Shown here piece after piece: positions 36,358 through 45,168 of a stretch of 64,000 nucleotides of DNA. A model generated the notes under the pieces. It was not told where the DNA came from. It saw only the letters and a list, made by a program, of their open reading frames with translations, and made no database searches. A program made the position numbers and the translations under genes. The first letter of the stretch is position 1; the number at the start of each line of letters is the position of its first letter. This stretch comes from Prochlorococcus_E sp000760215 (GTDB taxonomy: Bacteria > Cyanobacteriota > Cyanobacteriia > PCC-6307 > Cyanobiaceae), in NCBI RefSeq assembly GCF_047303175.1, contig NZ_CP138945.1. One strand, given 5' to 3'.

Positions 36358-37257
36358 TCAAGAAGATCTTTTTTCTTCAATCATTCTATGAATTATAGGT
36401 GTAAGTATTAGTTCCATAGCAAAACCCATTTTGCCTCCATTCACTACTATGCTTGTTGGGCTAGACATAAATGAGTCGTTAATCATGCCTAGAAGATATT
36501 GGAAATCTATTCCCCATTTTTCTCTAGCTCCTTTTCGGAAATGGATAATTACGAAACTTTCATCGGGTGTTGGTATATTTCTACAGATAAAGGGATTTGA
36601 TGTATCAATAGTCGGAACCCTTTGAAAGTTGATATCAGTTTTACTAAACTGTGGACATATATGATTGATATAATCTGGCATTCTTCTAAGAATAGTTTCA
36701 ACAATTGTCTCTGCTGAGTATCCTCTTTCTGCATTATCTCTATGAATTTTTTGTATCCATTCAAGATTAGTAATTGGCACTACTCCTACTAGTAAGTCTG
36801 CATATTTGGCTACGTCATAACCATCTCCAACGACACCTCCGTGAAGCCCTTCATAGAAGAGCAAGTCAGTTTTCTTAGGAATATCTTCCCAAGGAGTGAA
36901 TTGTCCTGGCCCTAAGGTTGTTCCAAGCCTGGAGTTATGTTCTTCTGCCTCTTCTTGGCTATGAAGGTAGTATCTCTTGCTGCCACCTCCTTTCTCTCCG
37001 TATGTTTTAAAGAGCTCTTCAAGTTTGTCGAATAGATTTGCTTCAGGACCAAAGTGAGAAAAATTCTCGCCTTTTGCAAGAGCTTCTGCCATTGCTTCCT
37101 TCATAGGAGCTCTCTCGAAGCGGTGATAACTATCCCCTTCTACAACTGCTGGGATTATTTCTTCTCGAGCAAAAATGTGCTCGAAGGCCCTTTTTACAGT
37201 ACTAGTTCCAGCTCCTGATGAACCAGTAACAGCTACAACTGGATGACGCTTCGACAT
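36358..37257 (-). CDS. prk: Phosphoribulokinase
   Basis: Prk makes ribulose-1,5-bisphosphate, the CO2 acceptor for Rubisco. The 299-residue protein has the P-loop GSSGAGTSTVK (residues 12-22), EGDSYHRFER and FYEGLHGGV. It is shorter than the plant-type enzyme and lacks the paired redox-regulatory cysteines near the P-loop (none is seen in the first 50 residues). This matches the proteobacterial-type Prk reported for Prochlorococcus and marine Synechococcus with form IA Rubisco. Redox control through CP12/thioredoxin is therefore less likely. Confidence 0.95.
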   Translation of the reverse strand: MSKRHPVVAVTGSSGAGTSTVKRAFEHIFAREEIIPAVVEGDSYHRFERAPMKEAMAEALAKGENFSHFGPEANLFDKLEELFKTYGEKGGGSKRYYLHSQEEAEEHNSRLGTTLGPGQFTPWEDIPKKTDLLFYEGLHGGVVGDGYDVAKYADLLVGVVPITNLEWIQKIHRDNAERGYSAETIVETILRRMPDYINHICPQFSKTDINFQRVPTIDTSNPFICRNIPTPDESFVIIHFRKGAREKWGIDFQYLLGMINDSFMSSPTSIVVNGGKMGFAMELILTPIIHRMIEEKRSS

Positions 37258-37346
37258 CTACGATACGACTTTAAAATTACCTATAGATTTTCGCAGGTCA
37301 TAGTCTTTGTATTTGATTGTTCTAGACAGTTTCTTAATCTTGTAAT

Positions 37347-38438
37347 TTATTCAGAGTCTTCTAGAACGTTAATAATTTCTTGCCCCATTTTCTTGCAACC
37401 CACTTTTAACTCTGAGCTTTTGCTGAATATATCTAGAGTTCGAATGCCTTTTGAGAGAACTTTCTCAACTGCATCTTCAAGGTCCTGTGCAGCATCTTTT
37501 TCTTTAAGGCCAATTCTTAGCATCATTGCAGCAGAAAGAATCATTGCAATTGGATTAGCGAAATCTTTATTTGCTATATCTGGCGCTGAACCATGTACTG
37601 GCTCAAAAACGCCTGGACCAGATCCCCCTAGCGACGCTGATGGGAGCATCCCAATAGAACCTGTCAACATGGCAGCTTCATCACTAATAATGTCACCAAA
37701 TAAATTACTTGTAAGGATGACGTCAAATTGAGCAGGGTTTCTTACTAATTGCATTGCTGCGTTATCAACATATTGATGATTTAGATCAATGTCTTGATAT
37801 TGTTTTGCTGCAATAGTTACTCTTTCTCTCCATAATTGACTGACATCTAGGACATTTGCTTTATCAATTGAGCAAACCTTTCTTTTTCTTGTTGCTGCTA
37901 AATCAAAAGCTATTTTTGCTATCCGATCTATTTCATGGCTTGAATAAACCATTGTATTAAATGCTCTTTCTCCTGCTTCTTCAGTCTTAATCCGTCCTTT
38001 TGGTTGTCCGAAATAGATTCCTCCAGTAAGTTCCCGTACTACTACTAAATCAACATCTTCAATTACTTCTTTTTTTAAGGAGCTTGATTCTATTAAGGCT
38101 TTTATAATTTTTACTGGCCTTATATTTGCAAATAGATCAAGCTCTGAACGCAATTTAAGAAGCCCTGTTTCAGGGCGAGATTCTCTTGGTAATGAGTCAT
38201 ATTTTGGATCACCAATAGCAGCTAGAAGAATTGCATCGCTATTTTTACAAGATCTAAGAGTATCTTCTGGTAAAGGATTACCTGTTGCGTCTATAGCTCT
38301 TCCTCCAAAATGTTTTTCTTCAAAATTTAAAGAGATTCCATGCTTCTGACAAACAACCCTAAGAATAGCCTGAGTTACGCTTGAAATTTCAGGGCCAATC
38401 CCATCGCCTGAAAGAATAATTATTTTGTGGGAGCCCAT
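37347..38438 (-). CDS. leuB: 3-isopropylmalate dehydrogenase
   Basis: LeuB oxidises and decarboxylates 3-isopropylmalate in leucine synthesis. The 363-residue protein has ILSGDGIGPEI at the N-terminus, VRELTGGIYFGQPKG (substrate and NAD region with the LeuB-specific E-L-T-G-G-I-Y-F-G), the conserved Tyr in TMVYSSHEI and the metal site NLFGDIISDEAAML. Start at ATG. It lies between lpxD (upstream) and prk (downstream, after 89 bases) on the same strand. Confidence 0.97.
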   Translation of the reverse strand: MGSHKIIILSGDGIGPEISSVTQAILRVVCQKHGISLNFEEKHFGGRAIDATGNPLPEDTLRSCKNSDAILLAAIGDPKYDSLPRESRPETGLLKLRSELDLFANIRPVKIIKALIESSSLKKEVIEDVDLVVVRELTGGIYFGQPKGRIKTEEAGERAFNTMVYSSHEIDRIAKIAFDLAATRKRKVCSIDKANVLDVSQLWRERVTIAAKQYQDIDLNHQYVDNAAMQLVRNPAQFDVILTSNLFGDIISDEAAMLTGSIGMLPSASLGGSGPGVFEPVHGSAPDIANKDFANPIAMILSAAMMLRIGLKEKDAAQDLEDAVEKVLSKGIRTLDIFSKSSELKVGCKKMGQEIINVLEDSE

Positions 38439-38470
38439 TAGAGTTTATTTTCCTTGAATTGAATGTAATT

Positions 38471-39508
38471 TTAGGCCTTAATATCAAGTTTCCTTATAAC
38501 TTTTGCTATTTCTGGAAGTTTTTTGAAAATAGCTGAGCTCTTCAGCCATAGTTTGTTGGAGATTGCTGGGAACCCACTGATTATTTGATCAGGTTCAATA
38601 TCAGTATGAATTCCACACTTCGAGCTTGCTATTACATTCTTTCCAACAGTAACTCTATTTGCAACTCCTACTTGTCCAGCAAGAATTACATTGTCTTGGA
38701 TTTTAGCTCCACCAGCAATCCCTACTTGAGCTGCCATTGCACAGTTCCTTCCAATATTAACGCCATGTCCTATCTGAACTAAGTTATCGATTTTTGTACC
38801 TGAACTTATTCTAGTTTCACCTACGACTGGCCTGTCAATTGTAGACCCTGAACCTATTTCAACATTATCTTCAAGAATTACATTCCCAGTTTGAGGCATC
38901 TTTTTCCATCCTCTATTTGTAGGGATAAAACCAAAGCCTTCAGAACCAATCACTGCATTTGAATTTATTACACAATTAGCACCTAATTTTGTAAAAGGGT
39001 GGATAACACAATTTGAATGTAATATGCTCCCTTCTCCAATCTCAACATTATTATAAATTACTACTCCTGGATGTATATCTGTATCGCGCCCTATCTTGCT
39101 TCCTTCTTCAATACATACATTTGCACCTATATATATATTATTGCCTATTTGTACACTTTTATGGATTATAGCAGAGCTATGAATACCTTTCCTCTTAATA
39201 GATTTAGTGCTAATTAATGCTAGTGTTTCTGCAAAAGCAATTCTAGGATCTTTTACAGCAACCCAAGATATATTCTTGTCAGTTGCCTTTTGAATTAAAG
39301 ACTTTTGGTCAGGGATGATTAAAGCAGAAGCATTTGTTTTATCTAATTCATTTAACAAATAGCTCCCATCCTCTAAAAAACTTATTTGATTTGTTTCTGC
39401 TTTTTCTAAAGATGCAGCTGAAGTAATTTCAGGATCTGTCAATAGAGAATAATCTTTAACACTTGACTCTCCCTGTTCTAGAAATCTAATTAATTTGCTA
39501 AAAAGCAT
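38471..39508 (-). CDS. lpxD: UDP-3-O-acylglucosamine N-acyltransferase
   Basis: LpxD adds the second acyl chain in lipid A synthesis. The 345-residue protein has an N-terminal uridine-binding domain (about 1-105, with QISFLEDGSYL and the DPRIAFAETLAL stretch). A left-handed beta-helix of hexapeptide repeats (about 110-300) follows, with the catalytic His in NLVQIGHGVNIG and GGAKIQDNVILAGQVGV. It is consistent with the LPS export genes lptB and the LptF/G permease elsewhere in the window, so this cell has an LPS outer membrane. Confidence 0.95.
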   Translation of the reverse strand: MLFSKLIRFLEQGESSVKDYSLLTDPEITSAASLEKAETNQISFLEDGSYLLNELDKTNASALIIPDQKSLIQKATDKNISWVAVKDPRIAFAETLALISTKSIKRKGIHSSAIIHKSVQIGNNIYIGANVCIEEGSKIGRDTDIHPGVVIYNNVEIGEGSILHSNCVIHPFTKLGANCVINSNAVIGSEGFGFIPTNRGWKKMPQTGNVILEDNVEIGSGSTIDRPVVGETRISSGTKIDNLVQIGHGVNIGRNCAMAAQVGIAGGAKIQDNVILAGQVGVANRVTVGKNVIASSKCGIHTDIEPDQIISGFPAISNKLWLKSSAIFKKLPEIAKVIRKLDIKA

Positions 39509-39542
39509 AGTTTATAAATGCGGTAAATAGAAGCGATTCAAT

Positions 39543-40637
39543 CTAAAGAAGTAATTCACTAGAAAGTACTAAAACATCTCTGTGAACAACAATAGGAGAT
39601 TGATCTGCTTTTAGTGGATTCTTTATTTTATCTCTTATTGACTCACTACTAAGAGAACTTATTCCTTTTGCAATCTCAATTCCTTCTGATGTATGTATTT
39701 GTATAGCTTGATTTGCAGCAAAGTTTCCTTCAACATTTGTTACCCCAACAAGCAAGAGAGAAGCCCCCTTGTTTTGTATTGCATTAGAAGCACCTTCATC
39801 TACTTTGAGAACTCCATTAGCATGAAGTGCGTGGGCTAACCAGCTTTTTTTTGTGCCTATTGGCTTTTGACTTGGATGAAAGACTGTGCCACCACGGGAT
39901 CCATTTAGGATCTCTCCCAAACAATTAGGCTGCCTACCATCTGCTAGATGAACCGTTATTCCATTCTTTGTTGCAATTTGAGCAGCAATAAGCTTTGTTT
40001 TTATTCCTCCAGTGCCCCAATTGCTTGATGTGAGGGAATTTTTTTTTAAAAAGTTTAGTTCTTTAGAATTATGTACATCGGTTATGGGCTTTGCTTCTTT
40101 ATTTAACTTAGGATCCTCGGAATATAGTTTATCGATATCTGTTAGTAAGACCAGTTGATTGGCTGATATTGCTGTTGATACAAGTGCAGAGAGTGTATCA
40201 TTATCCCCATATTTTAATTCTTCATTAGCAATAGAATCATTTTCGTTGATTATTGGAATTACATCCCAGTCAAGAAGCTTTTTAATTGTCGATGAAGCGT
40301 TCTTAAAATATTCCCTTGATTGAAAGTCAGAACGTGTTAAAAGTATTTGAGCCACTTTATAATTATAATTTTTCATTGCATCTTCATAAAGAGAGATTAG
40401 ATGTCCTTGACCTACAGCCGCAGCTGCTTGTAAGGAATTCATTTCATTTGGCCTGTTTCTTAATCCAAGACGATTGCAGCCTAAACCTACCGCTCCACTT
40501 GAGACAATGATGATTTGGTCGCCCTTGCTTTTAGCATTAGAAATATGTTTTGCGTACTCGTTAATTATTTCTTTTGTATTAAAGAATTTTGTTCCTCTTA
40601 AAAGAGTTGTTCCTATTTTAATTGTCCACAATGTCAT
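39543..40637 (-). CDS. proB: Glutamate 5-kinase
   Basis: ProB phosphorylates glutamate in the first step of proline synthesis. The 364-residue protein has the amino acid kinase domain (KIGTTLLRG, IIVSSGAVGLG, INENDSIANEELKYGDNDTLSA, TGGIKTKLIAAQIA) and a C-terminal PUA domain from about residue 270. The ATG at 40637 overlaps the upstream gene's stop by 4 bases, so it is translationally coupled to the YqeG-type phosphatase. Confidence 0.96.
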   Translation of the reverse strand: MTLWTIKIGTTLLRGTKFFNTKEIINEYAKHISNAKSKGDQIIIVSSGAVGLGCNRLGLRNRPNEMNSLQAAAAVGQGHLISLYEDAMKNYNYKVAQILLTRSDFQSREYFKNASSTIKKLLDWDVIPIINENDSIANEELKYGDNDTLSALVSTAISANQLVLLTDIDKLYSEDPKLNKEAKPITDVHNSKELNFLKKNSLTSSNWGTGGIKTKLIAAQIATKNGITVHLADGRQPNCLGEILNGSRGGTVFHPSQKPIGTKKSWLAHALHANGVLKVDEGASNAIQNKGASLLLVGVTNVEGNFAANQAIQIHTSEGIEIAKGISSLSSESIRDKIKNPLKADQSPIVVHRDVLVLSSELLL

Positions 40638-41143
40638 ATGTTAATGCCTCCTATTACTTTAGCTATTGTATCTTCAACTAACTGTACTTTAGTATAAGGC
40701 TTTTCTTTACCAGCAGTATCTATTGGATTAACAAGAATTGTATAAATTCCTAGACGATTCCCAGCAAGTATATCAGTGAAAATTCTATCTCCTATTATTG
40801 CAATTTCATTTTTATTTTTACTTGTCTTATTTATATAATTAACTAACTCTTTTACTCTTGGTTTGGATGCTTTATATGCAAAACTAAGGTTTAATTGATT
40901 GGCTATATTGCTTATTCTCTTTTTAGATGGATTGTTGCTAATAAGGTGAATATCAAAATAAGATTTTGCTTTTCTTATCCATTCTTTTACTGAACTATGA
41001 ATAACAACATCACTTCTAGGAAGAATTGTTCCATCTACATCTAGTAAAAGTGAGTTAATGCCTTTTGAGATTATTGCTGAGTGAGAAATATTAGTAATTA
41101 AGCCACCACTATTCCATTTTGGTGTAAGAAGCTTCGAAGCCAT
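40634..41143 (-). CDS. YqeG-family HAD phosphatase
   Basis: This HAD IIIA subfamily phosphatase shows motif I LLLDVDGTILP, motif II HLISNNPS and motif III/IV IAIIGDRIFTDILAGNRLG. Plant and yeast relatives dephosphorylate phosphatidylglycerophosphate (PGP phosphatase), which would pair with pgsA in this window. That role is an inference from family relatives. I chose ATG at 41143 (169 residues); a TTG at 41167 would overlap the DUF3727 gene. The stop overlaps the proB start. Confidence 0.88.
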   Translation of the reverse strand: MASKLLTPKWNSGGLITNISHSAIISKGINSLLLDVDGTILPRSDVVIHSSVKEWIRKAKSYFDIHLISNNPSKKRISNIANQLNLSFAYKASKPRVKELVNYINKTSKNKNEIAIIGDRIFTDILAGNRLGIYTILVNPIDTAGKEKPYTKVQLVEDTIAKVIGGINI

Positions 41144-41147
41144 ATTT

Positions 41148-41684
41148 TTAAGATTCTCTATTCTCAAGCTCTGATTCGATCATAGGTTGAATTTTGTCAA
41201 ATTCTTCGCCTTCAACTACGACTGCACTGCCATCTAATATTTTACCTACAACAAAGAAAGGATCCAAAGGGATATACAACCCATACTCTTCATTATCTAC
41301 TTTAAAATTTACGAGCAATTCATAGAGCTCTGAATCCTCATCAAAATCCTTCTCTTCGAGTTCTTCTTGTTCTGGCTCTTCAAGCTCTCCTGCAATAGTT
41401 AGAGTAACTGCTGATCTAATTAGTTTTAAGTCATATTCTTGAAGGACTACATCTGCCACTTCTAGTATTGGCTCTTTCTTTTCTATTGTTTTTATTAGTT
41501 CAGGATCATTCTTTTCACTAAGCCGAAAAAGAGTTACAGGCGTATCAACTGGTGTAAGAAGAACATATTCAATTCCATCAATAGGGACAATCTGTTCAAG
41601 AAAGCAGAGTAGTTCGTTTTTTTTGCTATCTGCAACAAGAAGAGTGGGGACTTCGATATTATTTTGAAATTCAGAATCGGACAT
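41148..41684 (-). CDS. DUF3727 family protein
   Basis: The 178-residue acidic protein fits the cyanobacterial/plastid DUF3727 family: LLVADSKKNELLCFLEQIVPI near the N-terminus, then YVLLTPVDTPV, an acidic Glu/Asp linker (about residues 100-118) and the second half FKVDNEEYGLYIPLDPFFVVG. The repeated 'nnEEYGLYIPLdP' theme is like DUF1292. Function is unknown. It is part of a tightly spaced minus-strand operon from ruvX to proB. Confidence 0.85.
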   Translation of the reverse strand: MSDSEFQNNIEVPTLLVADSKKNELLCFLEQIVPIDGIEYVLLTPVDTPVTLFRLSEKNDPELIKTIEKKEPILEVADVVLQEYDLKLIRSAVTLTIAGELEEPEQEELEEKDFDEDSELYELLVNFKVDNEEYGLYIPLDPFFVVGKILDGSAVVVEGEEFDKIQPMIESELENRES

Positions 41685-41704
41685 AATAGTTTGGATAAAT
41701 GGAA

Positions 41705-42163
41705 CTAAAGAGTTTTAGAGGGATTGCTTTTTGATATTGGCAGAAGATCTGGGCCTTCTCTTAACCACTGTTCAAGTAGGAGCCCTGCAACAGCACTATC
41801 AAGCTTTCCTGTTCGATCATTTTGGAGGTTGTACTTATGCCCAGCTTCCCAGCTGCTGCTATGTTCATTTACCCAAGCTAATGGTAAATCAAGCTCTGAT
41901 GCAATCTTTATCCCATAGTTTTGGCAATGAATAGCCTGATTAGTCAATTTCCCATTTTCATCTAGAGGTAATCCAACAATTAATCCATTTACTTTTCTGT
42001 ATAAACAATGAGCCTTAATAGTTGCTAAATCTTTTTTATAGCTTGCTCTATAAATAGCTGGAAGCTCAGTAATAGATAGGCCAAGTGGATCACATCCCGC
42101 TAACCCAATTCTTTTACGACCAAAATCTATACTTAAAATGGAAGTTGGTTTAGGTTTTATCAA
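41705..42163 (-). CDS. ruvX: YqgF/RuvX Holliday junction resolvase-like nuclease
   Basis: The 152-residue RNase H-fold protein has the family start ILSIDFGRKRIGLAGCD with the first catalytic Asp, VGLPLDENG, and a C-terminal D-S-A-V-A-G stretch with the last acidic residue. In E. coli the family member processes pre-16S rRNA 5' ends. Recombination activity is predicted from fold only. It follows the next gene upstream by 4 bases and precedes DUF3727 by 20 bases. Confidence 0.93.
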   Translation of the reverse strand: MIKPKPTSILSIDFGRKRIGLAGCDPLGLSITELPAIYRASYKKDLATIKAHCLYRKVNGLIVGLPLDENGKLTNQAIHCQNYGIKIASELDLPLAWVNEHSSSWEAGHKYNLQNDRTGKLDSAVAGLLLEQWLREGPDLLPISKSNPSKTL

Positions 42164-42167
42164 TTTA

Positions 42168-43256
42168 CTAACGAGAGGAGACTGAAGGTGATGGCTGTGG
42201 GGAGTTGGAAGGCGTAAGCTTTTGTAGCATAGATTCTATTGTCGTCTTATTTAATACTTTAGATTTTAATCTATTTCGTTTTAAGATTGTTTTACCTAAA
42301 AGTAGTCTTTCACTTTGTTTAATTAATCCAAGTTTATTAAATAATTTGTTTATCTGCTCATCATTGGTATTAGTTTCTATAAATAATTTGTTCTTAGATA
42401 AAGATAATTTATTTAAAACTTGAGTTAATCCATTGTTCAATCTATTATCCCATATAATATCTCTTAAAAACTTTAGAGTTGTAATTTCATCAGGGAAATC
42501 TTGTTTTATCAAGCCAGCGATAACGGAAGAAAATCCTTCATTGTTGCAAAACAACAATCCAGTATAGTCATTTGATAGATTAATGATATCTAACAACTGA
42601 CGATCAATAATCTCTCTTAAATGTACTGATTCACCAGCCATTTCAAGTTTCCATAGCGATCTTGCATTTGATTTATTTATTCTCTCCCATGTAAATATAT
42701 TGTTTTCACTATTATCAATAGTATGTAAACTATTGGACTTTTTAAAAGGTTCATGATTATTTGATTTAAATGACCATATATTTATAATTTTATGTGGCTG
42801 AAAGCCTAGTTCTCTCGCAATTGAAAGTTCATCTATGCAATCTGTTGGATATTTAACTAGCCAATTCGTTTGTGCTCTTGGGACCAAATCTAAGGATTTC
42901 TTCATTAAACTAAATTTAACTTCACGTAGGCTGTTAAATATTGGTTCTTTGAAAACCTTAGGTAGAGAAATAGACCAACACGTACCTCTTTTGTTGCTTG
43001 GCTTAAGTATTACTGATGCTAGCAATCTATTTCCTTCTAAAGCAACAAGACAACGTGGCTGAATACTTGTAATTCTATTATTGATGGATTCTTCTGCTTT
43101 CGCAACACCATTGGTTATAAGTAAAGAATGAAAATTTGGTATGAATTTTTGATGATCTTTAAAGGGGAATTGGAATAAATGGCTTAAACCAAGCAATTCA
43201 ACCCTAATAGTGTTAGTTCCTTTCTCTTGCAAACGTGTAGCGAGGAGTTTTTCCAA
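42168..43256 (-). CDS. Conserved hypothetical protein, possibly GNAT-like
   Basis: The 362-residue soluble protein is of a type seen throughout picocyanobacteria. The first half (PRCLVALEGNRLLASVILKP) reads like the beta-strand core of an acetyltransferase fold, and a second similar segment appears near TGLLFCNNEGFSSVIAGL. I see no clear acetyl-CoA P-loop (Q/R-x-x-G-x-G/A), so activity is doubtful. The C-terminus is a Pro/Ser-rich tail. The start is TTG. It is the first gene of the ruvX-DUF3727-YqeG-proB string. Confidence 0.65.
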   Translation of the reverse strand: MEKLLATRLQEKGTNTIRVELLGLSHLFQFPFKDHQKFIPNFHSLLITNGVAKAEESINNRITSIQPRCLVALEGNRLLASVILKPSNKRGTCWSISLPKVFKEPIFNSLREVKFSLMKKSLDLVPRAQTNWLVKYPTDCIDELSIARELGFQPHKIINIWSFKSNNHEPFKKSNSLHTIDNSENNIFTWERINKSNARSLWKLEMAGESVHLREIIDRQLLDIINLSNDYTGLLFCNNEGFSSVIAGLIKQDFPDEITTLKFLRDIIWDNRLNNGLTQVLNKLSLSKNKLFIETNTNDEQINKLFNKLGLIKQSERLLLGKTILKRNRLKSKVLNKTTIESMLQKLTPSNSPQPSPSVSSR

Positions 43257-43292
43257 CTCTATCTATAGGTTGCTGTATTTACCTTAATTATA

Positions 43293-44444
43293 TTAAGAAG
43301 GCCTAATAATAACTATAGGCGTTTGTTGATCTGCATTTCCAGCTGGATTTGTAGTAAGAGCTCTAGTTATTTGATAATGATCTGCTCCTTTGCTTGAACC
43401 TAGAATCTTTACTCTGCCTAAATCATTTACATCTACCACTGCTATTTGTATACCAAGCTCTTTAGATAAGCAATCACAATAGGCCTCTACTTTCTCTGGT
43501 CCAAGTACTATCATTTGATCATACGGAGGGGTAGTGCCTGTTATGTCATCTATAAGCCTGGCTTGTTCTCCAGCAAGACGATAAAACATACCTTTTATCT
43601 TGATAACTTTGAACAAAGAGCCAATGATCCAAGCAAATATAACTCGCAATGGCCCAACTTCGTTGATTAATGATTGCATTCCACAAGCAGTAGCTAAGCT
43701 ACTTGTAGGATGAAAAAACATGCAAAGAAATCTAGAGAGATAATCAGTTCTTAATGAATCAGGATGATGGTATCTCCCTTGCATTATTGCTAAGGGAGTT
43801 TCTCCAATTGTGAGAATATCTCCTGGCAAGATTAATTTAGAGGTGTAATTACTAATTACATTAATGGGATCATCAAGGATCCCTAGCTTGTGAGTCTTAA
43901 TAGTTATAAGAGAAAAATTGTAAAAACTCCTTATTGAATTTGGTTCTAAACCTTTTGGATAATCTATAGGAATAACAAATCCATCATGAAGTCTCTGTCT
44001 ACCAAAAGGTCCATAGTTAATCCAATAAATATCCAACCAAATGCTTTCTAGTCTTTTTAATAATTTCTGTCCAGACTTTTCATTAAGTTTAATTTTAATT
44101 TGTATATCAGTAGATGCTTTACTTTTAACTATAAAGGCTTGCCAGTATCCATCATTTCTATTTGCAATTTCGGTATTTTTAGATTTTATTGATGTTTTAA
44201 TTTTAATTTTATTAACACTGTGATTAGATATTAATATAGGATTTATAGTAAATTCTGGAACCATTACTTCCATTCTGTTATGTGGATTGGAAATATTTAA
44301 TATACCTTCTATTTCAATAACAGATTTCTTTTTAATAACTTTCCAATTAGCAGGAGCCAATTTTAGTGGAGAAAGCCTCTTTAAATAATGTGATAATTGC
44401 AAAGAAGCTAAAATACAAGAAAATATAATTATAGTAACTTCCAT
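43293..44444 (-). CDS. F420-0:gamma-glutamyl ligase-like membrane protein
   Basis: The 383-residue protein has an N-terminal hydrophobic segment (residues 3-22), a beta-rich domain (about 40-165), then a CofE-like domain starting at SLITIKTHKLGILDDP with GDILTIGETPLAIMQG and a C-terminal VVDVNDLGRVKILG...GNADQQTPI stretch. CofE adds glutamates to coenzyme F420 in actinobacteria and methanogens. Cyanobacteria lack most F420 genes as far as I know, so the natural substrate is unknown. It precedes the thylakoid thioredoxin-fold gene's stop by 101 bases with no gene between. Confidence 0.75.
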   Translation of the reverse strand: MEVTIIIFSCILASLQLSHYLKRLSPLKLAPANWKVIKKKSVIEIEGILNISNPHNRMEVMVPEFTINPILISNHSVNKIKIKTSIKSKNTEIANRNDGYWQAFIVKSKASTDIQIKIKLNEKSGQKLLKRLESIWLDIYWINYGPFGRQRLHDGFVIPIDYPKGLEPNSIRSFYNFSLITIKTHKLGILDDPINVISNYTSKLILPGDILTIGETPLAIMQGRYHHPDSLRTDYLSRFLCMFFHPTSSLATACGMQSLINEVGPLRVIFAWIIGSLFKVIKIKGMFYRLAGEQARLIDDITGTTPPYDQMIVLGPEKVEAYCDCLSKELGIQIAVVDVNDLGRVKILGSSKGADHYQITRALTTNPAGNADQQTPIVIIRPS

Positions 44445-44545
44445 TTTAATATATTGATAAATGGTGAATTAATCTTAACCTACTATATTCTTTATTTATA
44501 CATCTAAGATTATTTAATATTAAAAACATTATATTTAATATAAAT

Positions 44546-45100
44546 TCATCTTGGATCAGTATATCCATCTTTTGATGCATCGCTATTATATTCATTAAAG
44601 CTTTTTATTGAAATATTAAAGTCAGGAGGTTCCAGCCCAGTTGCAAGGCTTATGGCTGTATTTATCTTTTCTATTGATACCTGACCTTCTTCATCTAGAA
44701 TAACATTACCTTCGCCATCAATTATTACAATTTGGGGTATGTTACCATGCCAATAATATGCTGGATTAGTATAATCTTTTGTTTTGATGCCCTGAAGATC
44801 ATCAGTTGTTAAAGGAATTATATCTATTGAGGAAGTCCACAACAATTTTAAGCCTGATATAACAGGTGCAAATTCTTTGCTAGTAGCACTATCATCAAGG
44901 TAATAAAAAATTACACTTGTTCGCTTGTTCTTAAGGGAGTCATTGATTGTAGATTGTGGTGGGACCAGTGATCCATTGCCTGCATAGATAGGAAAAATAT
45001 TGCCATCAAAACTATTAGTATCCCTAGCGGCAAAAGCTGGCGTAATAAAAACAAGTAAAGTAAATACAAGTATGAACAATGGTTTTACAAAAAAGCGCAT
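44546..45100 (-). CDS. Exported thioredoxin-fold protein without CxxC
   Basis: The 184-residue protein has a clear signal peptide (residues about 5-24, ending AFA-A). The mature domain has a thioredoxin-like order: SVIFYYLDDSATSKEFAPV strand-helix, IDIIPLTTDDLQG, a HGNIPQIVIIDGEGNVI strand pair with the cis-Pro. The place where CxxC would stand reads DSATSK, so it is not a redox-active thioredoxin. It likely acts in the thylakoid lumen or periplasm as a binding or assembly protein. It lies between the F420-ligase-like gene and DUF3685. Confidence 0.75.
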   Translation of the reverse strand: MRFFVKPLFILVFTLLVFITPAFAARDTNSFDGNIFPIYAGNGSLVPPQSTINDSLKNKRTSVIFYYLDDSATSKEFAPVISGLKLLWTSSIDIIPLTTDDLQGIKTKDYTNPAYYWHGNIPQIVIIDGEGNVILDEEGQVSIEKINTAISLATGLEPPDFNISIKSFNEYNSDASKDGYTDPR

Positions 45101-45168
45101 TCTTTTATCCTTTTATTTATATGTTAGATATATACATGAGTAAATATTGATTCAAAAGAAGAAGGTAA

